Positions 10,403-21,641 of a stretch of DNA of 64,000 bases are shown piece by piece; within the stretch, counting starts at the first letter, position 1, and the number at the start of each line of letters is the position of its first letter. The notes beneath the pieces were generated by a model, which worked only from the letters and a program-made list of their open reading frames with translations, was not told the origin of the DNA and made no database searches. Source of the DNA: Kosakonia oryzendophytica (GTDB lineage: Bacteria; Pseudomonadota; Gammaproteobacteria; Enterobacterales; Enterobacteriaceae); contig NZ_FMAY01000002.1 in the NCBI RefSeq assembly GCF_900094925.1, forward strand, positions 505,131 through 569,130, read 5' to 3'. Both the position numbers and the translations under genes were made by a program.

Positions 10403-11719
10403 ATGGCAGATTACCAGGGTAAAAAAGTCGTCATTATCGGTTTAGGCCTGACGGGTCTTTCCTGCGTGGACTTTTTCCTCGCGCGCGGCGTGACGCCGCG
10501 GGTGATGGATACGCGTGTTTCACCGCCGGGGCTGGACAAGCTGCCCGAAGAGGTGGAGCGCCATCTTGGTAGTCTCAACGATGACTGGCTGCTGGCGGCG
10601 GATATGATCGTCGCAAGCCCCGGCATCGCGCTGGCTCATCCTTCTTTGAGTGCGGCGGCGGATGCGGGTATTGAGATCGTTGGCGATATCGAACTGTTCT
10701 GCCGTGAAGCACAAGCGCCGGTGGTGGCCATTACCGGTTCCAACGGTAAAAGTACTGTAACGAAGCTTGTGGGTGAGATGGCCGAAGCGGGCGGCGTTAA
10801 TGTCGGCGTCGGCGGCAATATTGGTCTGCCTGCACTCATGCTACTGGATGAAGCGCGTGAGCTGTATGTCCTGGAGTTGTCCAGCTTCCAGCTCGAAACC
10901 ACTTCCAGTCTGCAGGCTGTTGCGGCAACCATACTGAATGTGACGGAAGATCATATGGATCGCTATCCGTTTGGTCTGCAGCAGTATCGCGCCGCGAAGC
11001 TGCGTATTTATGAAAACGCGAAGGTGTGCGTGGTCAATGCGGATGATGCACTCACCATGCCGATTCGCGGCGCGGACGAGCGCTGTGTCAGTTTTGGCGT
11101 GGATGTGGGCGATTATCATCTGAACCGCCAGCAGGGGGAAACCTGGCTGAGGGTAAAAGGTGAAAAAGTCCTGAACGTTAAAGAGATGAAACTGACCGGG
11201 CAGCACAACTACACCAACGCGTTGGCTGCGCTGGCGCTGGCCGATGCCGCAGGTTTACCGCGTGCCAGTAGCCTGAAAGCGCTGACGACATTTACCGGTC
11301 TGGCGCATCGCTTCCAGTTGGCGCTGGATCATAACGGGGTGCGCTGGATCAACGACTCGAAAGCCACCAATGTGGGAAGCACCGAAGCCGCGCTGAACGG
11401 TTTGAACGTTGACGGTACGCTGCATCTGTTGCTGGGTGGTGATGGCAAATCCGCCGATTTTTCGCCGTTGAAGCGTTACCTCGGTGGCGATCGCGTGCGT
11501 TTGTACTGCTTCGGCCGTGATGGTGCGGAGCTGGCAGCGCTGCGACCGGAGATCGCCGATCAAACCGATACGATGGATCAGGCGATGCGCCTTATCGCTA
11601 CGCGTGTGCAACCTGGCGATATGGTACTGCTGTCACCGGCGTGCGCCAGCCTGGATCAGTTTAAGAATTTTGAACAACGGGGCGATGTCTTTACCCGTCT
11701 GGCGCAGGAGTTAGGTTGA
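10403..11719 (+). CDS. murD: UDP-MurNAc-L-alanine:D-glutamate ligase MurD
   Basis: This cytoplasmic ligase adds D-glutamate to UDP-MurNAc-L-alanine. It has 438 residues, as in E. coli. An N-terminal Rossmann-like domain ([17 protein letters not shown]) precedes the ATP-binding P-loop [12 protein letters not shown] (about residues 109-120) and the C-terminal domain with [12 protein letters not shown]. The stop overlaps the ftsW ATG by one base (TGATG). Confidence 0.98.
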   Translation: MADYQGKKVVIIGLGLTGLSCVDFFLARGVTPRVMDTRVSPPGLDKLPEEVERHLGSLNDDWLLAADMIVASPGIALAHPSLSAAADAGIEIVGDIELFCREAQAPVVAITGSNGKSTVTKLVGEMAEAGGVNVGVGGNIGLPALMLLDEARELYVLELSSFQLETTSSLQAVAATILNVTEDHMDRYPFGLQQYRAAKLRIYENAKVCVVNADDALTMPIRGADERCVSFGVDVGDYHLNRQQGETWLRVKGEKVLNVKEMKLTGQHNYTNALAALALADAAGLPRASSLKALTTFTGLAHRFQLALDHNGVRWINDSKATNVGSTEAALNGLNVDGTLHLLLGGDGKSADFSPLKRYLGGDRVRLYCFGRDGAELAALRPEIADQTDTMDQAMRLIATRVQPGDMVLLSPACASLDQFKNFEQRGDVFTRLAQELG

Positions 11720-12963
11720 TGCGTTTAACTCTCCCCCGCCCGCGAATGCCGCGCCTGCCAGGATTTGGGATCCTGGCGTGGCTGTTTGCGGCATTAAAAG
11801 GCTGGGTGATGGGATCCAGAGAGAAAGATACCGACAGCCTGGTGATGTATGACCGCACGTTGCTGTGGTTGACCCTGGGCCTGGCGGCTATCGGTTTTGT
11901 GATGGTGACCTCGGCGTCAATGCCGGTGGGGCAACGTCTCACTAACGATCCCTTTTTCTTTGCGAAACGCCATGCGTTGTACCTGTTTCTTGCATTTTGC
12001 TCGGCGATCATCACGTTGCGGTTACCGATGGAGTTCTGGCAGAAGTACAGCTCTGTGATGCTGATCGCGGCGATCATTATGTTGCTGGTGGTGCTGGTTG
12101 TGGGAAGCTCGATTAACGGTGCGTCGCGCTGGATCGATCTTGGTTTGATGCGTTTTCAGCCTGCGGAGTTCACCAAGCTGTCGCTGTTCTGTTATCTGGC
12201 GAACTACCTCGTGCGTAAAGTCGATGAAGTGCGTAACAACCTGCGCGGCTTCCTCAAACCGATGGGGGTGATCCTCGTGCTGGCAGTATTACTGCTGGCG
12301 CAGCCGGACTTGGGTACTGTGGTGGTGCTGTTTATTACGACGCTGGCGATGCTGTTCCTGGCAGGGGCGAAGTTGTGGCAGTTTATCGCCATTATCGGTA
12401 TGGGTATTTCGGCAGTAGTGCTGTTGATCCTTGCAGAACCGTATCGTATCCGCCGCGTGACGTCGTTCTGGAACCCGTGGGAAGATCCGTTTGGTAGTGG
12501 TTATCAGTTAACCCAGTCGTTGATGGCGTTTGGTCGCGGCGAACTGTGGGGGCAAGGGCTGGGCAATTCGATACAGAAACTGGAGTACTTACCGGAAGCG
12601 CATACCGACTTCATCTTCTCCATTATCGGCGAAGAGCTCGGTTATATCGGTGTGGTGCTGGCACTTTTAATGGTATTCTTCGTCGCTTTCCGCGCCATGT
12701 CCATCGGGCGTAAAGCGCTGGATATCGACCACCGTTTCTCGGGTTTTCTGGCGTGCTCTATTGGTATCTGGTTTAGCTTCCAGGCTCTGGTTAACGTAGG
12801 TGCGGCCGCAGGTATGCTGCCGACCAAAGGGTTAACATTGCCGCTGATCAGCTATGGCGGTTCCAGCTTATTAATTATGTCGATGGCGATTACGCTGTTG
12901 CTGCGAATAGATTATGAAACGCGTCTGGAAAAAGCCCAGGCGTTTACACGAGGTTTGCGATGA
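11719..12963 (+). CDS. ftsW: Septal peptidoglycan polymerase FtsW (SEDS family)
   Basis: This is the SEDS-family glycosyltransferase that polymerises septal peptidoglycan with FtsI. It has 414 residues from the ATG at 11719; a TTG three bases earlier is less likely because the family begins MRL and ATG overlaps the murD stop. About ten membrane segments are present. The SEDS signatures [22 protein letters not shown] and the C-terminal [12 protein letters not shown] are intact. It overlaps murG by 4 bases. Confidence 0.97.
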   Translation: MRLTLPRPRMPRLPGFGILAWLFAALKGWVMGSREKDTDSLVMYDRTLLWLTLGLAAIGFVMVTSASMPVGQRLTNDPFFFAKRHALYLFLAFCSAIITLRLPMEFWQKYSSVMLIAAIIMLLVVLVVGSSINGASRWIDLGLMRFQPAEFTKLSLFCYLANYLVRKVDEVRNNLRGFLKPMGVILVLAVLLLAQPDLGTVVVLFITTLAMLFLAGAKLWQFIAIIGMGISAVVLLILAEPYRIRRVTSFWNPWEDPFGSGYQLTQSLMAFGRGELWGQGLGNSIQKLEYLPEAHTDFIFSIIGEELGYIGVVLALLMVFFVAFRAMSIGRKALDIDHRFSGFLACSIGIWFSFQALVNVGAAAGMLPTKGLTLPLISYGGSSLLIMSMAITLLLRIDYETRLEKAQAFTRGLR

Positions 12964-14027
12964 GTGGTCAACCGAAGCGGTTAATGGTGATGGCAGGCGG
13001 CACCGGCGGGCATGTTTTCCCCGGGCTTGCGGTCGCGCACCATTTAATGGATCAGGGCTGGCAAGTACGCTGGCTTGGAACCGCGGATCGCATGGAGGCC
13101 GATCTGGTGCCTAAACATGGGATCGAGATCGACTTTATCCGTATCTCTGGCCTGCGTGGCAAAGGGATCAAGGCGCAATTGCTGGCGCCGGTACGTATTT
13201 TCAACGCCTGGCGTCAGGCGCGCGCGATTATGCAGCGCTTTAAACCCGACGTAGTGCTGGGGATGGGCGGTTATGTTTCAGGCCCTGGCGGCCTGGCGGC
13301 CTGGTCGCTGGGGATCCCGGTGGTGCTGCATGAGCAAAACGGCATTGCCGGTTTGACCAACAAATGGCTGGCGAAAATTGCCACCAAGGTGATGCAGGCA
13401 TTTCCTGGCGCTTTCCCGAAAGCGGAAGTGGTGGGGAATCCGGTTCGCGTTGATGTGTTGGCGCTTCCGTTGCCGCAGCAGCGTTTACCGGGGCGAGATG
13501 GTCCGGTGCGTGTACTGGTTGTCGGCGGCTCGCAAGGTGCGCGTGTACTGAATCAGACCATGCCGCAGGTGGCGGCAAAGCTGGGTGAGTCGGTGACCCT
13601 CTGGCATCAGAGTGGTAAGGGCGCACAGCAGGAAGTTGAGCAGGCTTACGCCTCTGCCGGGGCGCCTCAGCATAAAGTAACGGAATTTATTGACGATATG
13701 GCGCAAGCCTACGCGTGGGCGGATGTGGTGGTTTGCCGTTCCGGTGCGCTGACGGTCAGTGAAATTGCTGCTGCGGGTTTACCGGCGTTGTTTGTGCCGT
13801 TCCAGCATAAAGATCGGCAGCAATACTGGAATGCGCTGCCGCTGGAAAAAGCCGGTGCGGCGAAAATTCTGGAACAACCGCAATTCACCGCTGATGCGGT
13901 GGCGGCGATCCTCGCGAGCTGGAACCGCGAAGCATTACTGGATATGGCAGAGCGCGCGCGTGCGGCGGCCATTCCGGATGCCACCGAACGAGTGGCGCAT
14001 GAAGTGAGCCTGGCAGCACAGGCCTAA
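12960..14027 (+). CDS. murG: Lipid II synthase MurG (UDP-GlcNAc transferase)
   Basis: This peripheral membrane GT28 glycosyltransferase adds GlcNAc to lipid I to form lipid II. It has 355 residues, as in E. coli. The N-terminal acceptor-binding glycine loops [16 protein letters not shown] and [16 protein letters not shown] and the C-terminal donor-site [11 protein letters not shown] and [15 protein letters not shown] motifs are intact. It starts by ATGA overlap with ftsW and is separated from murC by 57 bases carrying a 7-bp G+C-rich hairpin (14034-14052). Confidence 0.98.
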   Translation: MSGQPKRLMVMAGGTGGHVFPGLAVAHHLMDQGWQVRWLGTADRMEADLVPKHGIEIDFIRISGLRGKGIKAQLLAPVRIFNAWRQARAIMQRFKPDVVLGMGGYVSGPGGLAAWSLGIPVVLHEQNGIAGLTNKWLAKIATKVMQAFPGAFPKAEVVGNPVRVDVLALPLPQQRLPGRDGPVRVLVVGGSQGARVLNQTMPQVAAKLGESVTLWHQSGKGAQQEVEQAYASAGAPQHKVTEFIDDMAQAYAWADVVVCRSGALTVSEIAAAGLPALFVPFQHKDRQQYWNALPLEKAGAAKILEQPQFTADAVAAILASWNREALLDMAERARAAAIPDATERVAHEVSLAAQA

Positions 14028-14084
14028 ATACTGGCGGCGCCTGTTGCGCCGCGCGAATTTGAAGTAGTCGATGGCGTTTAGAGA

Positions 14085-15557
14085 ATGAATACACAAGAAC
14101 TGGCGAAACTGCGTTCAATCGTGCCCGAGATGCGTCGCGTCCGGCACATTCACTTCGTTGGCATTGGCGGTGCCGGCATGGGTGGTATTGCCGAAGTCCT
14201 GGCCAACGAAGGCTATCAGATCAGCGGTTCCGATCTGGCCCCGAACCCGGTAACGCAACAGTTGACGTCACTTGGCGCCACTATTTATTTCAATCACCGC
14301 CCGGAAAACGTGAGTGATGCCAGCGTTGTGGTCGTCTCCAGCGCCATCTCTTCCGATAACCCGGAGATCGTTGCTGCACACGAGGCGCGTATTCCGGTGA
14401 TCCGCCGTGCGGAGATGCTGGCGGAGTTAATGCGTTTTCGTCATGGTATCGCCATTGCCGGGACGCACGGTAAAACCACCACCACTGCGATGGTGGCAAG
14501 TATTTACGCAGAAGCGGGTCTGGACCCGACGTTCGTCAACGGTGGGCTGGTAAAAGCCGCCGGGGTACATGCGCGCCTGGGGCACAGCCGTTATTTGATT
14601 GCCGAAGCAGATGAGAGCGATGCTTCTTTCCTGCATTTACAACCGATGGTGGCCATTGTCACTAATATCGAAGCCGACCATATGGATACCTACCAGGGCG
14701 ACTTTGAAAATTTGAAAACGACGTTTATCAACTTCCTGCACAACCTGCCGTTCTATGGCCGTGCAGTGATGTGTGTTGATGACCCGGTGATCCGTGAACT
14801 GCTGCCGCGCGTGGGCCGCCAGACAACAACCTACGGTTTTAGCGACGATGCGGATGTTCGCGTTGAGAATTATCGCCAGATTGGGCCGCAGGGGCACTTT
14901 ACGCTGGTGCGTCAGGATAAGCCGGAACTGCGTGTAACGCTAAATGCGCCGGGCCGTCACAACGCCCTGAATGCCGCCGCCGCAGTTGCCGTGGCGACAG
15001 AAGAAGGTATTGAAGACGAGGCTATTCTGCGTGCACTGGAAAGTTTCCAGGGAACCGGGCGTCGTTTCGACTTCCTGGGTGAATTCCCGCTGGAAAGTGT
15101 GAATGGCAAACCGGGTACCGCCATGCTGGTTGACGACTATGGCCATCACCCGACCGAAGTGGATGCCACCATTAAAGCAGCGCGTGCGGGCTGGCCGGAT
15201 AAAAAACTGGTGATGGTATTTCAGCCTCATCGTTATACCCGTACCCGCGATCTGTATGACGACTTTGCCAATGTGCTGACACAGGTCGATGCGCTGCTGA
15301 TGCTGGAAGTGTATCCGGCGGGTGAAGCGGCGATCCCGGGTGCGGATAGCCGTTCGCTGTGCCGTACGATTCGTGGTCGCGGCAAGATCGATCCGATTCT
15401 GGTATCTGATCCAAGCCAGGTTGCGGCAATGCTGGCACCGGTGCTGACGGGTAACGATCTGATCCTGATCCAGGGCGCCGGCAATATCGGCAAAATCGCC
15501 CGTAGTCTGGCGGAGAGTAAACTGAAGCCGCAGACCCCGGAGGAGAGTAATGGCTGA
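14085..15557 (+). CDS. murC: UDP-MurNAc:L-alanine ligase MurC
   Basis: This enzyme adds the first residue, L-alanine, of the peptidoglycan stem peptide. It has 490 residues, one fewer than I recall for E. coli. An N-terminal UDP-binding Rossmann domain ([15 protein letters not shown], about residues 25-39) precedes the ATPase domain with [12 protein letters not shown] near residue 125 and the C-terminal domain with the [11 protein letters not shown] and [10 protein letters not shown] motifs. Its start is clear of murG by 57 bases, the only real gap in this part of the cluster. It overlaps ddlB by 8 bases. Confidence 0.98.
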   Translation: MNTQELAKLRSIVPEMRRVRHIHFVGIGGAGMGGIAEVLANEGYQISGSDLAPNPVTQQLTSLGATIYFNHRPENVSDASVVVVSSAISSDNPEIVAAHEARIPVIRRAEMLAELMRFRHGIAIAGTHGKTTTTAMVASIYAEAGLDPTFVNGGLVKAAGVHARLGHSRYLIAEADESDASFLHLQPMVAIVTNIEADHMDTYQGDFENLKTTFINFLHNLPFYGRAVMCVDDPVIRELLPRVGRQTTTYGFSDDADVRVENYRQIGPQGHFTLVRQDKPELRVTLNAPGRHNALNAAAAVAVATEEGIEDEAILRALESFQGTGRRFDFLGEFPLESVNGKPGTAMLVDDYGHHPTEVDATIKAARAGWPDKKLVMVFQPHRYTRTRDLYDDFANVLTQVDALLMLEVYPAGEAAIPGADSRSLCRTIRGRGKIDPILVSDPSQVAAMLAPVLTGNDLILIQGAGNIGKIARSLAESKLKPQTPEESNG

Positions 15558-16470
15558 GAAAGTCGCTGTTTTGCTCGGCGGCACCTCCGCGGAGCGTGAG
15601 GTTTCGCTCAATTCCGGTGCTGCGGTAATTAGCGGCTTACGTGAAGGCGGCGTGGATGCGCATGGTGTTGATCCGCGCGATGTCGATGTCACTCGCCTGA
15701 AAGAGATGGGCTATAGCAAAGCGTTTATCGCGTTGCATGGTCGCGGTGGTGAAGACGGTACGCTGCAGGGGTTACTGGAACTGACCGGTGTGGCCTATAC
15801 CGGTAGCGGCGTGATGGCATCGGCGATTTCGATGGATAAATTACGCAGCAAGCTGCTGTGGCAAGGGGCGGGGCTGCCGGTTGCGCCTTCTGTTGACATC
15901 ACGCGTGATGCGTTCGAAATAGGCCTAAAAAATGATGATATTCAACGCATTGACCAACTGGGGTTACCCGTTATTGTCAAGCCCAGCCGCGAAGGCTCCA
16001 GCGTTGGAATGTCCAAAGTCGACAACAGTGATGATTTGCATGCAGCTTTAGCGCTTGCATTTCAACATGATGATGACGTTCTGATCGAAAAATGGCTGAG
16101 TGGACCCGAATTTACCGTGGCGATACTCGGAAATGAAATTTTACCGTCGATCCGCATTCAACCGGCGGGAATCTTCTATGATTATGAGGCGAAGTATCTC
16201 TCTGATGAGACGAAATATTTCTGCCCATCAGGTCTGGAAGAGGAGCGTGAAGCGGTTTTACAGTCCCTGGTGCTTAAAGCCTGGCGTGTTTTAGGTTGTC
16301 GCGGGTGGGGGCGAATTGATGCGATGCTGGATGGCGACGGTCAGTTTTACTTGCTGGAAGCGAACACCTCGCCGGGGATGACAAGTCATAGCCTGGTGCC
16401 GATGGCGGCGCGACAGGCTGGGCTGACCTTCTCGCAACTTGTGGTTCGCATTCTGGATCTGGCGGAGTGA
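15550..16470 (+). CDS. ddlB: D-alanine:D-alanine ligase B
   Basis: This ATP-grasp enzyme makes D-alanyl-D-alanine, the substrate of MurF. It has 306 residues, as in E. coli DdlB. Motifs include [16 protein letters not shown] at the N-terminus, the ATP-binding [17 protein letters not shown] loop (about residues 140-156) and [13 protein letters not shown] near the C-terminus. It overlaps murC by 8 bases, with a GGAGG ribosome site inside murC, and is one base from ftsQ. Confidence 0.98.
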   Translation: MAEKVAVLLGGTSAEREVSLNSGAAVISGLREGGVDAHGVDPRDVDVTRLKEMGYSKAFIALHGRGGEDGTLQGLLELTGVAYTGSGVMASAISMDKLRSKLLWQGAGLPVAPSVDITRDAFEIGLKNDDIQRIDQLGLPVIVKPSREGSSVGMSKVDNSDDLHAALALAFQHDDDVLIEKWLSGPEFTVAILGNEILPSIRIQPAGIFYDYEAKYLSDETKYFCPSGLEEEREAVLQSLVLKAWRVLGCRGWGRIDAMLDGDGQFYLLEANTSPGMTSHSLVPMAARQAGLTFSQLVVRILDLAE

Positions 16471-16471
16471 T

Positions 16472-17320
16472 ATGTCTCAGGCTGCGCTGAACACGCGAAA
16501 CCGTGACGAGGAAGCGCTATCGGCTTCCCGACGGAATAATGGAACGCGTCTTGCAGGCATTGTGTTCCTGCTGGCGGTGCTGTGCACCGTGTTTGTTAGC
16601 GGCTGGGTGGTGCTGGGCTGGATGGACGATGCGCAGCGGTTGCCATTGTCGAAACTGGTAGTGACGGGCGATCGCCATTACACGCGCAATGATGATATTC
16701 GCCAGACGATTCTGGCGTTGGGCGCGCCAGGCACCTTTATGACGCAAGACGTAAACATTATTCAGAGCCAGATAGAGCGTCTGCCCTGGATAAAACAGGC
16801 AAGCGTTCGCAAGCAGTGGCCGGACGAATTGAAGATTCATCTGGTTGAATATGTACCCATAGCACGGTGGAATGATCAGCATATGGTTGATGTGGACGGC
16901 AATTCTTTCAGCGTGCCGGCCGAACGAACCAGTAAACAAGTTTTACCGATGTTGTACGGTCCCGAAGGCAGTGAAAGCGAAGTTTTACAGGGCTACCGCG
17001 ATATGGGACAAGTGCTGGCAAAGGATAAGTTCACGTTGAAAGAAGCGGCCATGACCGCACGGCGTTCATGGCAGTTAACGCTGAATAATGACATCAAGCT
17101 TAACCTGGGCCGTGGCGATACGATGAAACGGCTGGCACGCTTTGTTGAACTCTACCCGGTTCTTCAGCAGCAGGCGCAAACGGATGGCAAAGAGATAAGC
17201 TACGTGGATTTACGCTATGACTCAGGCGCGGCTGTAGGCTGGAAAGCGGCCCCTGTTCAGGAACCGAATCAGCAGCAAAATCAGGCACAACAGAATCAGG
17301 CACAGGCAGAGCAACAATGA
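16472..17320 (+). CDS. ftsQ: Cell division protein FtsQ
   Basis: This bitopic divisome protein binds FtsB and FtsL and recruits them to the septum. It has 282 residues, about six more than I recall for E. coli. A basic cytoplasmic N-terminus, one membrane helix (about residues 28-48) and a periplasmic POTRA domain ([16 protein letters not shown]...) are visible, then the beta domain. I chose ATG 16472 over an upstream in-frame ATG at 16439 because the family begins [10 protein letters not shown]. The C-terminus is a Gln/Asn-rich tail containing a 15-bp tandem duplication (17279-17304). It overlaps ftsA by 4 bases. Confidence 0.97.
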   Translation: MSQAALNTRNRDEEALSASRRNNGTRLAGIVFLLAVLCTVFVSGWVVLGWMDDAQRLPLSKLVVTGDRHYTRNDDIRQTILALGAPGTFMTQDVNIIQSQIERLPWIKQASVRKQWPDELKIHLVEYVPIARWNDQHMVDVDGNSFSVPAERTSKQVLPMLYGPEGSESEVLQGYRDMGQVLAKDKFTLKEAAMTARRSWQLTLNNDIKLNLGRGDTMKRLARFVELYPVLQQQAQTDGKEISYVDLRYDSGAAVGWKAAPVQEPNQQQNQAQQNQAQAEQQ

Positions 17321-18573
17321 TCAAGGCGACGGACAGAAAACTGGTAGTTGGACTGGAGATTGGCACCGCGAAGGTAGCCGCTTTAGTAGGGGAAGTTCTG
17401 CCCGATGGCATTGTGAATATCATTGGCGTGGGAAGTTGCCCGTCCCGTGGGATGGACAAAGGTGGCGTAAACGATTTGGAGTCGGTGGTGAAGTGCGTGC
17501 AACGTGCCATCGATCAGGCTGAACTGATGGCCGATTGCCAGATTTCCTCGGTCTACCTTGCGCTGTCGGGGAAACATATTAGTTGCCAGAATGAAATTGG
17601 TATGGTGCCGATTTCAGAAGAAGAAGTGACGCAGGAAGACGTTGAAAACGTGGTGCATACCGCTAAGTCGGTACGTGTACGTGATGAACACCGCGTTTTG
17701 CATGTCATTCCGCAAGAGTATGCCATTGACTACCAGGAAGGCATCAAAAACCCGGTAGGTCTGTCTGGCGTACGTATGCAAGCAAAGGTGCATTTGATTA
17801 CCTGCCACAACGACATGGCGAAAAACATCGTGAAAGCGGTTGAACGATGTGGATTAAAAGTTGACCAACTTATTTTCGCAGGACTGGCTTCCAGCTACTC
17901 CGTATTAACGGAAGATGAGCGTGAATTGGGGGTCTGCGTTGTTGATATCGGCGGTGGTACAATGGACATGGCGGTCTACACTGGCGGTGCGCTGCGTCAT
18001 ACCAAAGTGATCCCTTACGCAGGGAATGTGGTTACCAGCGATATTGCTTACGCTTTCGGTACACCGCCAAGCGATGCAGAAGCGATCAAGGTTCGTCATG
18101 GTTGCGCGCTGGGTTCGCTGGTGGGTAAAGATGAGAGCGTTGAGGTGCCGAGCGTGGGCGGACGTCCGCCGCGTAGTCTGCAGCGTCAGACGTTAGCGGA
18201 TGTTATTGAACCGCGCTATACCGAACTGCTCAATCTGGTGAACGACGAAATTTTACAGTTGCAAGAACAGCTTCGCCAGCAAGGGGTGAAACATCACCTT
18301 GCGGCGGGGATTGTATTGACCGGCGGTGCGGCGCAAATTGAAGGGCTGGCGGCCTGCGCGCAGCGCGTATTCCATACGCAGGTGCGTATTGGTGCGCCGC
18401 TCAATATTACTGGCTTAACCGATTATGCCCAGGAGCCTTACTATTCAACGGCGGTTGGGCTGCTTCATTACGGGAAAGAGACCCATTTGAGTGGTGAAGC
18501 GGAAGTGGAAAAACGTGTGTCAGTTGGCTCGTGGTTCAAAAGAATCAATAGCTGGCTGCGAAAAGAGTTTTAA
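17317..18573 (+). CDS. ftsA: Cell division protein FtsA
   Basis: This actin-like ATPase tethers FtsZ to the membrane and recruits later division proteins. It has 418 residues, two fewer than I recall for E. coli; the gap falls just before the C-terminal amphipathic membrane-targeting helix ([14 protein letters not shown]), which is intact. Actin-fold nucleotide motifs [29 protein letters not shown] and [13 protein letters not shown] are present. It overlaps ftsQ by 4 bases; a 63-base gap with a hairpin separates it from ftsZ. Confidence 0.98.
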   Translation: MIKATDRKLVVGLEIGTAKVAALVGEVLPDGIVNIIGVGSCPSRGMDKGGVNDLESVVKCVQRAIDQAELMADCQISSVYLALSGKHISCQNEIGMVPISEEEVTQEDVENVVHTAKSVRVRDEHRVLHVIPQEYAIDYQEGIKNPVGLSGVRMQAKVHLITCHNDMAKNIVKAVERCGLKVDQLIFAGLASSYSVLTEDERELGVCVVDIGGGTMDMAVYTGGALRHTKVIPYAGNVVTSDIAYAFGTPPSDAEAIKVRHGCALGSLVGKDESVEVPSVGGRPPRSLQRQTLADVIEPRYTELLNLVNDEILQLQEQLRQQGVKHHLAAGIVLTGGAAQIEGLAACAQRVFHTQVRIGAPLNITGLTDYAQEPYYSTAVGLLHYGKETHLSGEAEVEKRVSVGSWFKRINSWLRKEF

Positions 18574-18582
18574 TTTTTTTCA

Positions 18583-18607
18583 GAGACCGCCGAAAATTAA
18601 CGGTCTC
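18583..18607 (+). other. Hairpin in the ftsA-ftsZ gap
   Basis: GAGACCG (18583-18589) and CGGTCTC (18601-18607) form a perfect 7-bp stem with an 11-nt loop, 29 bases before the ftsZ start. It has a T-run on the 5' side only, so it is not a forward terminator. A role in mRNA processing or stability between ftsA and ftsZ is inference. Confidence 0.55.
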
Positions 18608-18636
18608 AGGCGACAGGCACAAGACGGAGAGAAACT

Positions 18637-19785
18637 ATGTTTGAACCAATGGAATTAACCAACGACGCGGTGATTAAAGTCATCGGCGTCGGTGGCGGCG
18701 GCGGTAATGCCGTGGAACATATGGTGCGCGAGCGCATTGAGGGTGTTGAATTCTTCGCAGTGAATACCGACGCGCAGGCGTTGCGTAAAACGGCGGTAGG
18801 TCAAACCATCCAGATCGGTGGTGGTATCACCAAAGGTCTGGGCGCTGGGGCAAACCCTGAAGTTGGCCGTAACGCGGCAGAAGAAGACCGTGAAGCGCTG
18901 CGCGCTGCACTGGAAGGCGCTGATATGGTCTTTATCGCTGCGGGCATGGGCGGCGGGACCGGTACTGGTGCCGCGCCCGTTGTCGCCGAAGTGGCAAAAG
19001 ATCTGGGTATCCTGACCGTTGCTGTGGTGACCAAGCCTTTCAACTTCGAAGGCAAGAAGCGTATGGCATTCGCGGAGCAGGGTATTACTGAACTGTCGAA
19101 GCATGTTGACTCGCTGATCACTATTCCGAACGATAAGCTGCTGAAAGTGCTGGGTCGTGGCATTTCTCTGCTGGATGCTTTCGGTGCCGCTAATGACGTG
19201 CTGAAAGGTGCGGTGCAGGGTATCGCAGAGCTGATTACGCGTCCGGGTCTGATGAACGTTGACTTTGCAGACGTGCGTACAGTGATGTCCGAAATGGGCT
19301 ATGCGATGATGGGCTCCGGCGTTGCCAGCGGTGAAGACCGTGCGGAAGAAGCCGCCGAAATGGCGATTTCCAGCCCTCTGCTGGAAGATATCGACCTGTC
19401 TGGCGCGCGTGGCGTGTTGGTTAACATCACCGCGGGCTTTGACCTGCGTCTGGATGAGTTCGAAACTGTGGGTAATACTATCCGTGCCTTTGCTTCGGAT
19501 AATGCGACTGTGGTTATCGGTACTTCTCTTGATCCGGATATGAACGACGAACTGCGCGTGACTGTGGTTGCGACCGGTATCGGTATGGACAAACGTCCGG
19601 AAATCACGCTGGTGACAAACAAACAAGCGCAACAGCCTGTGATGGATCGTTACCAGCAGCACGGCATGCAGCCGATGCAGCAGGAGCAGAAATCCGCGAA
19701 AGTGGTAAATGACAATGCGCCGCAGACCACTAAAGAGCCGGATTATCTGGATATTCCAGCGTTTCTGCGTAAGCAAGCGGACTAA
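18637..19785 (+). CDS. ftsZ: Cell division GTPase FtsZ
   Basis: This is the tubulin homologue that forms the Z ring. It has 382 residues, one fewer than I recall for E. coli. The GTP signature GGGTGTG is at residues 105-111, the synergy-loop region lies about residues 200-215, and the conserved C-terminal tail [14 protein letters not shown] (residues 369-382), which binds FtsA, ZipA and ZapD, is intact. The ribosome site is CGGAGAG. No terminator follows before lpxC, so read-through is likely. Confidence 0.99.
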   Translation: MFEPMELTNDAVIKVIGVGGGGGNAVEHMVRERIEGVEFFAVNTDAQALRKTAVGQTIQIGGGITKGLGAGANPEVGRNAAEEDREALRAALEGADMVFIAAGMGGGTGTGAAPVVAEVAKDLGILTVAVVTKPFNFEGKKRMAFAEQGITELSKHVDSLITIPNDKLLKVLGRGISLLDAFGAANDVLKGAVQGIAELITRPGLMNVDFADVRTVMSEMGYAMMGSGVASGEDRAEEAAEMAISSPLLEDIDLSGARGVLVNITAGFDLRLDEFETVGNTIRAFASDNATVVIGTSLDPDMNDELRVTVVATGIGMDKRPEITLVTNKQAQQPVMDRYQQHGMQPMQQEQKSAKVVNDNAPQTTKEPDYLDIPAFLRKQAD

Positions 19786-19821
19786 GAATTTGCTGGAAGT
19801 TGGGCTTCTTCGCTCTTTGTG

Positions 19822-19850
19822 CTAAACTGGCCCACCGATTGTGTTATACA
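19822..19850 (+). promoter_or_regulatory. Candidate lpxC promoter
   Basis: An extended -10 element, TG-T-TATACA (19842-19850), lies 36 bases before the lpxC ATG. The -35 region is weak. A second possibility is TTGGGC (19800-19805), 17-bp spacer, TAAACT (19823-19828). Either would let lpxC be transcribed apart from the upstream division genes. Confidence 0.4.
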
Positions 19851-19882
19851 CTTTGGTTGGATTGGTAATTAGGCGAGATTAA

Positions 19883-20803
<921 letters not shown>

Positions 20804-20821
20804 CGCCATAACTGCAAAAAT

Positions 20822-20870
20822 CGACTGGTTAACCTGGCACTCTCTCCGGTCAGGGAGACCAGTCGTTTTT
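20822..20870 (+). terminator. Terminator after lpxC
   Basis: CGACTGGT (20822-20829) pairs exactly with ACCAGTCG (20858-20865), followed by five T residues. The 28-nt loop contains further pairing potential. It ends the dcw transcript. Confidence 0.75.
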
Positions 20871-21000
20871 ATTTGTATGCTATCAACACCCCTCTTTTGA
20901 TTCCCTTCCATTCTGATCAGAACTCTTGCGGCGCGATCGCTGTTTTCGTAACCACTTTTATCCGTCAAGCACCGGAATACTGCTGCGGTACAGGCGGCTT

Positions 21001-21012
21001 TAGTGGTAAAAT
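21001..21012 (+). promoter_or_regulatory. Candidate secM-secA promoter (-10 region)
   Basis: TG-G-TAAAAT (21004-21012) is an extended -10 element 63 bases before the secM start. No good -35 hexamer is seen at 17-18 bp. It is the best candidate in the lpxC-secM gap. Confidence 0.35.
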
Positions 21013-21074
21013 CCGTGCGCAAAAGGACACATACAGAAGCTAATTCGGGTAAGCGTTATTTTTGGGTGGAGCAA

Positions 21075-21581
21075 GTGAGCGGAATACTGACGCGTTGGCG
21101 ACAATTTGGTAGACGCTATTTTTGGCCGCATCTCTTATTAGGGATGGTCGCGGCGAGCCTTGGCTTGCCTGCGCTTGCTGGTAGCGCCGAGCCCACGCAA
21201 ACCCCACGTGAAACCACCCGTAATCACGACAGCACCGGCAGGGTTAATTTCACCAGTCTTGCTCTGCTGGAAGCTAATCGCCGTCCTAATTTTACTGTCG
21301 ATTACTGGCATCAACATGCCATCCGCACCGTTATTCGTCATCTTTCGTTTGCCATGGCACCTCAAACACTGCCGGTTGCAACGGAAGAGCCACTGCCGAT
21401 TCAGGCCCACCATCTCGCTTTATTGGATACGCTCAGCGCGTTACTGAATCAGGAAGGCAAACCGCCGGCGATTGTTCACCTGGCAATCCAGACAGCCGCT
21501 ATACCTGACGTCGCGTTCCGTATCTCCACCTGGTTAGGTCAGGTGCAGGGTATTCGTGCCGGCCCTCATCGCCTCAGCTAA
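21075..21581 (+). CDS. secM: Secretion monitor SecM (arrest peptide regulating secA)
   Basis: SecM is a secreted leader whose translation stalls when its export is slow, opening the secA ribosome site. I chose the GTG at 21075 (168 residues, near the usual 170), preceded by GGTGGAG, because it gives the family N-terminus [13 protein letters not shown] long signal sequence ends near [10 protein letters not shown]. The arrest motif at the C-terminus reads FxxxxWLxxxxGIRAGP at residues 148-164; E. coli has WI where this has WL. The segment just before it is diverged from E. coli, as expected for a region under little constraint. secA follows by 60 bases. Confidence 0.95.
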   Translation: MSGILTRWRQFGRRYFWPHLLLGMVAASLGLPALAGSAEPTQTPRETTRNHDSTGRVNFTSLALLEANRRPNFTVDYWHQHAIRTVIRHLSFAMAPQTLPVATEEPLPIQAHHLALLDTLSALLNQEGKPPAIVHLAIQTAAIPDVAFRISTWLGQVQGIRAGPHRLS

Positions 21582-21641
21582 AAAAAGAGTCCTTTATTCA
21601 TTTTTTTAGCTCCGCAGAGCGGGGCGTTTGAGATTTTTATT

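Noticed and set aside
20804-21074. Upstream extension of secM to an ATG-like start at 21003
   Set aside because: The frame is open but the extra 24 residues overlap the likely promoter, and the GTG at 21075 has a ribosome site and gives the conserved N-terminus.
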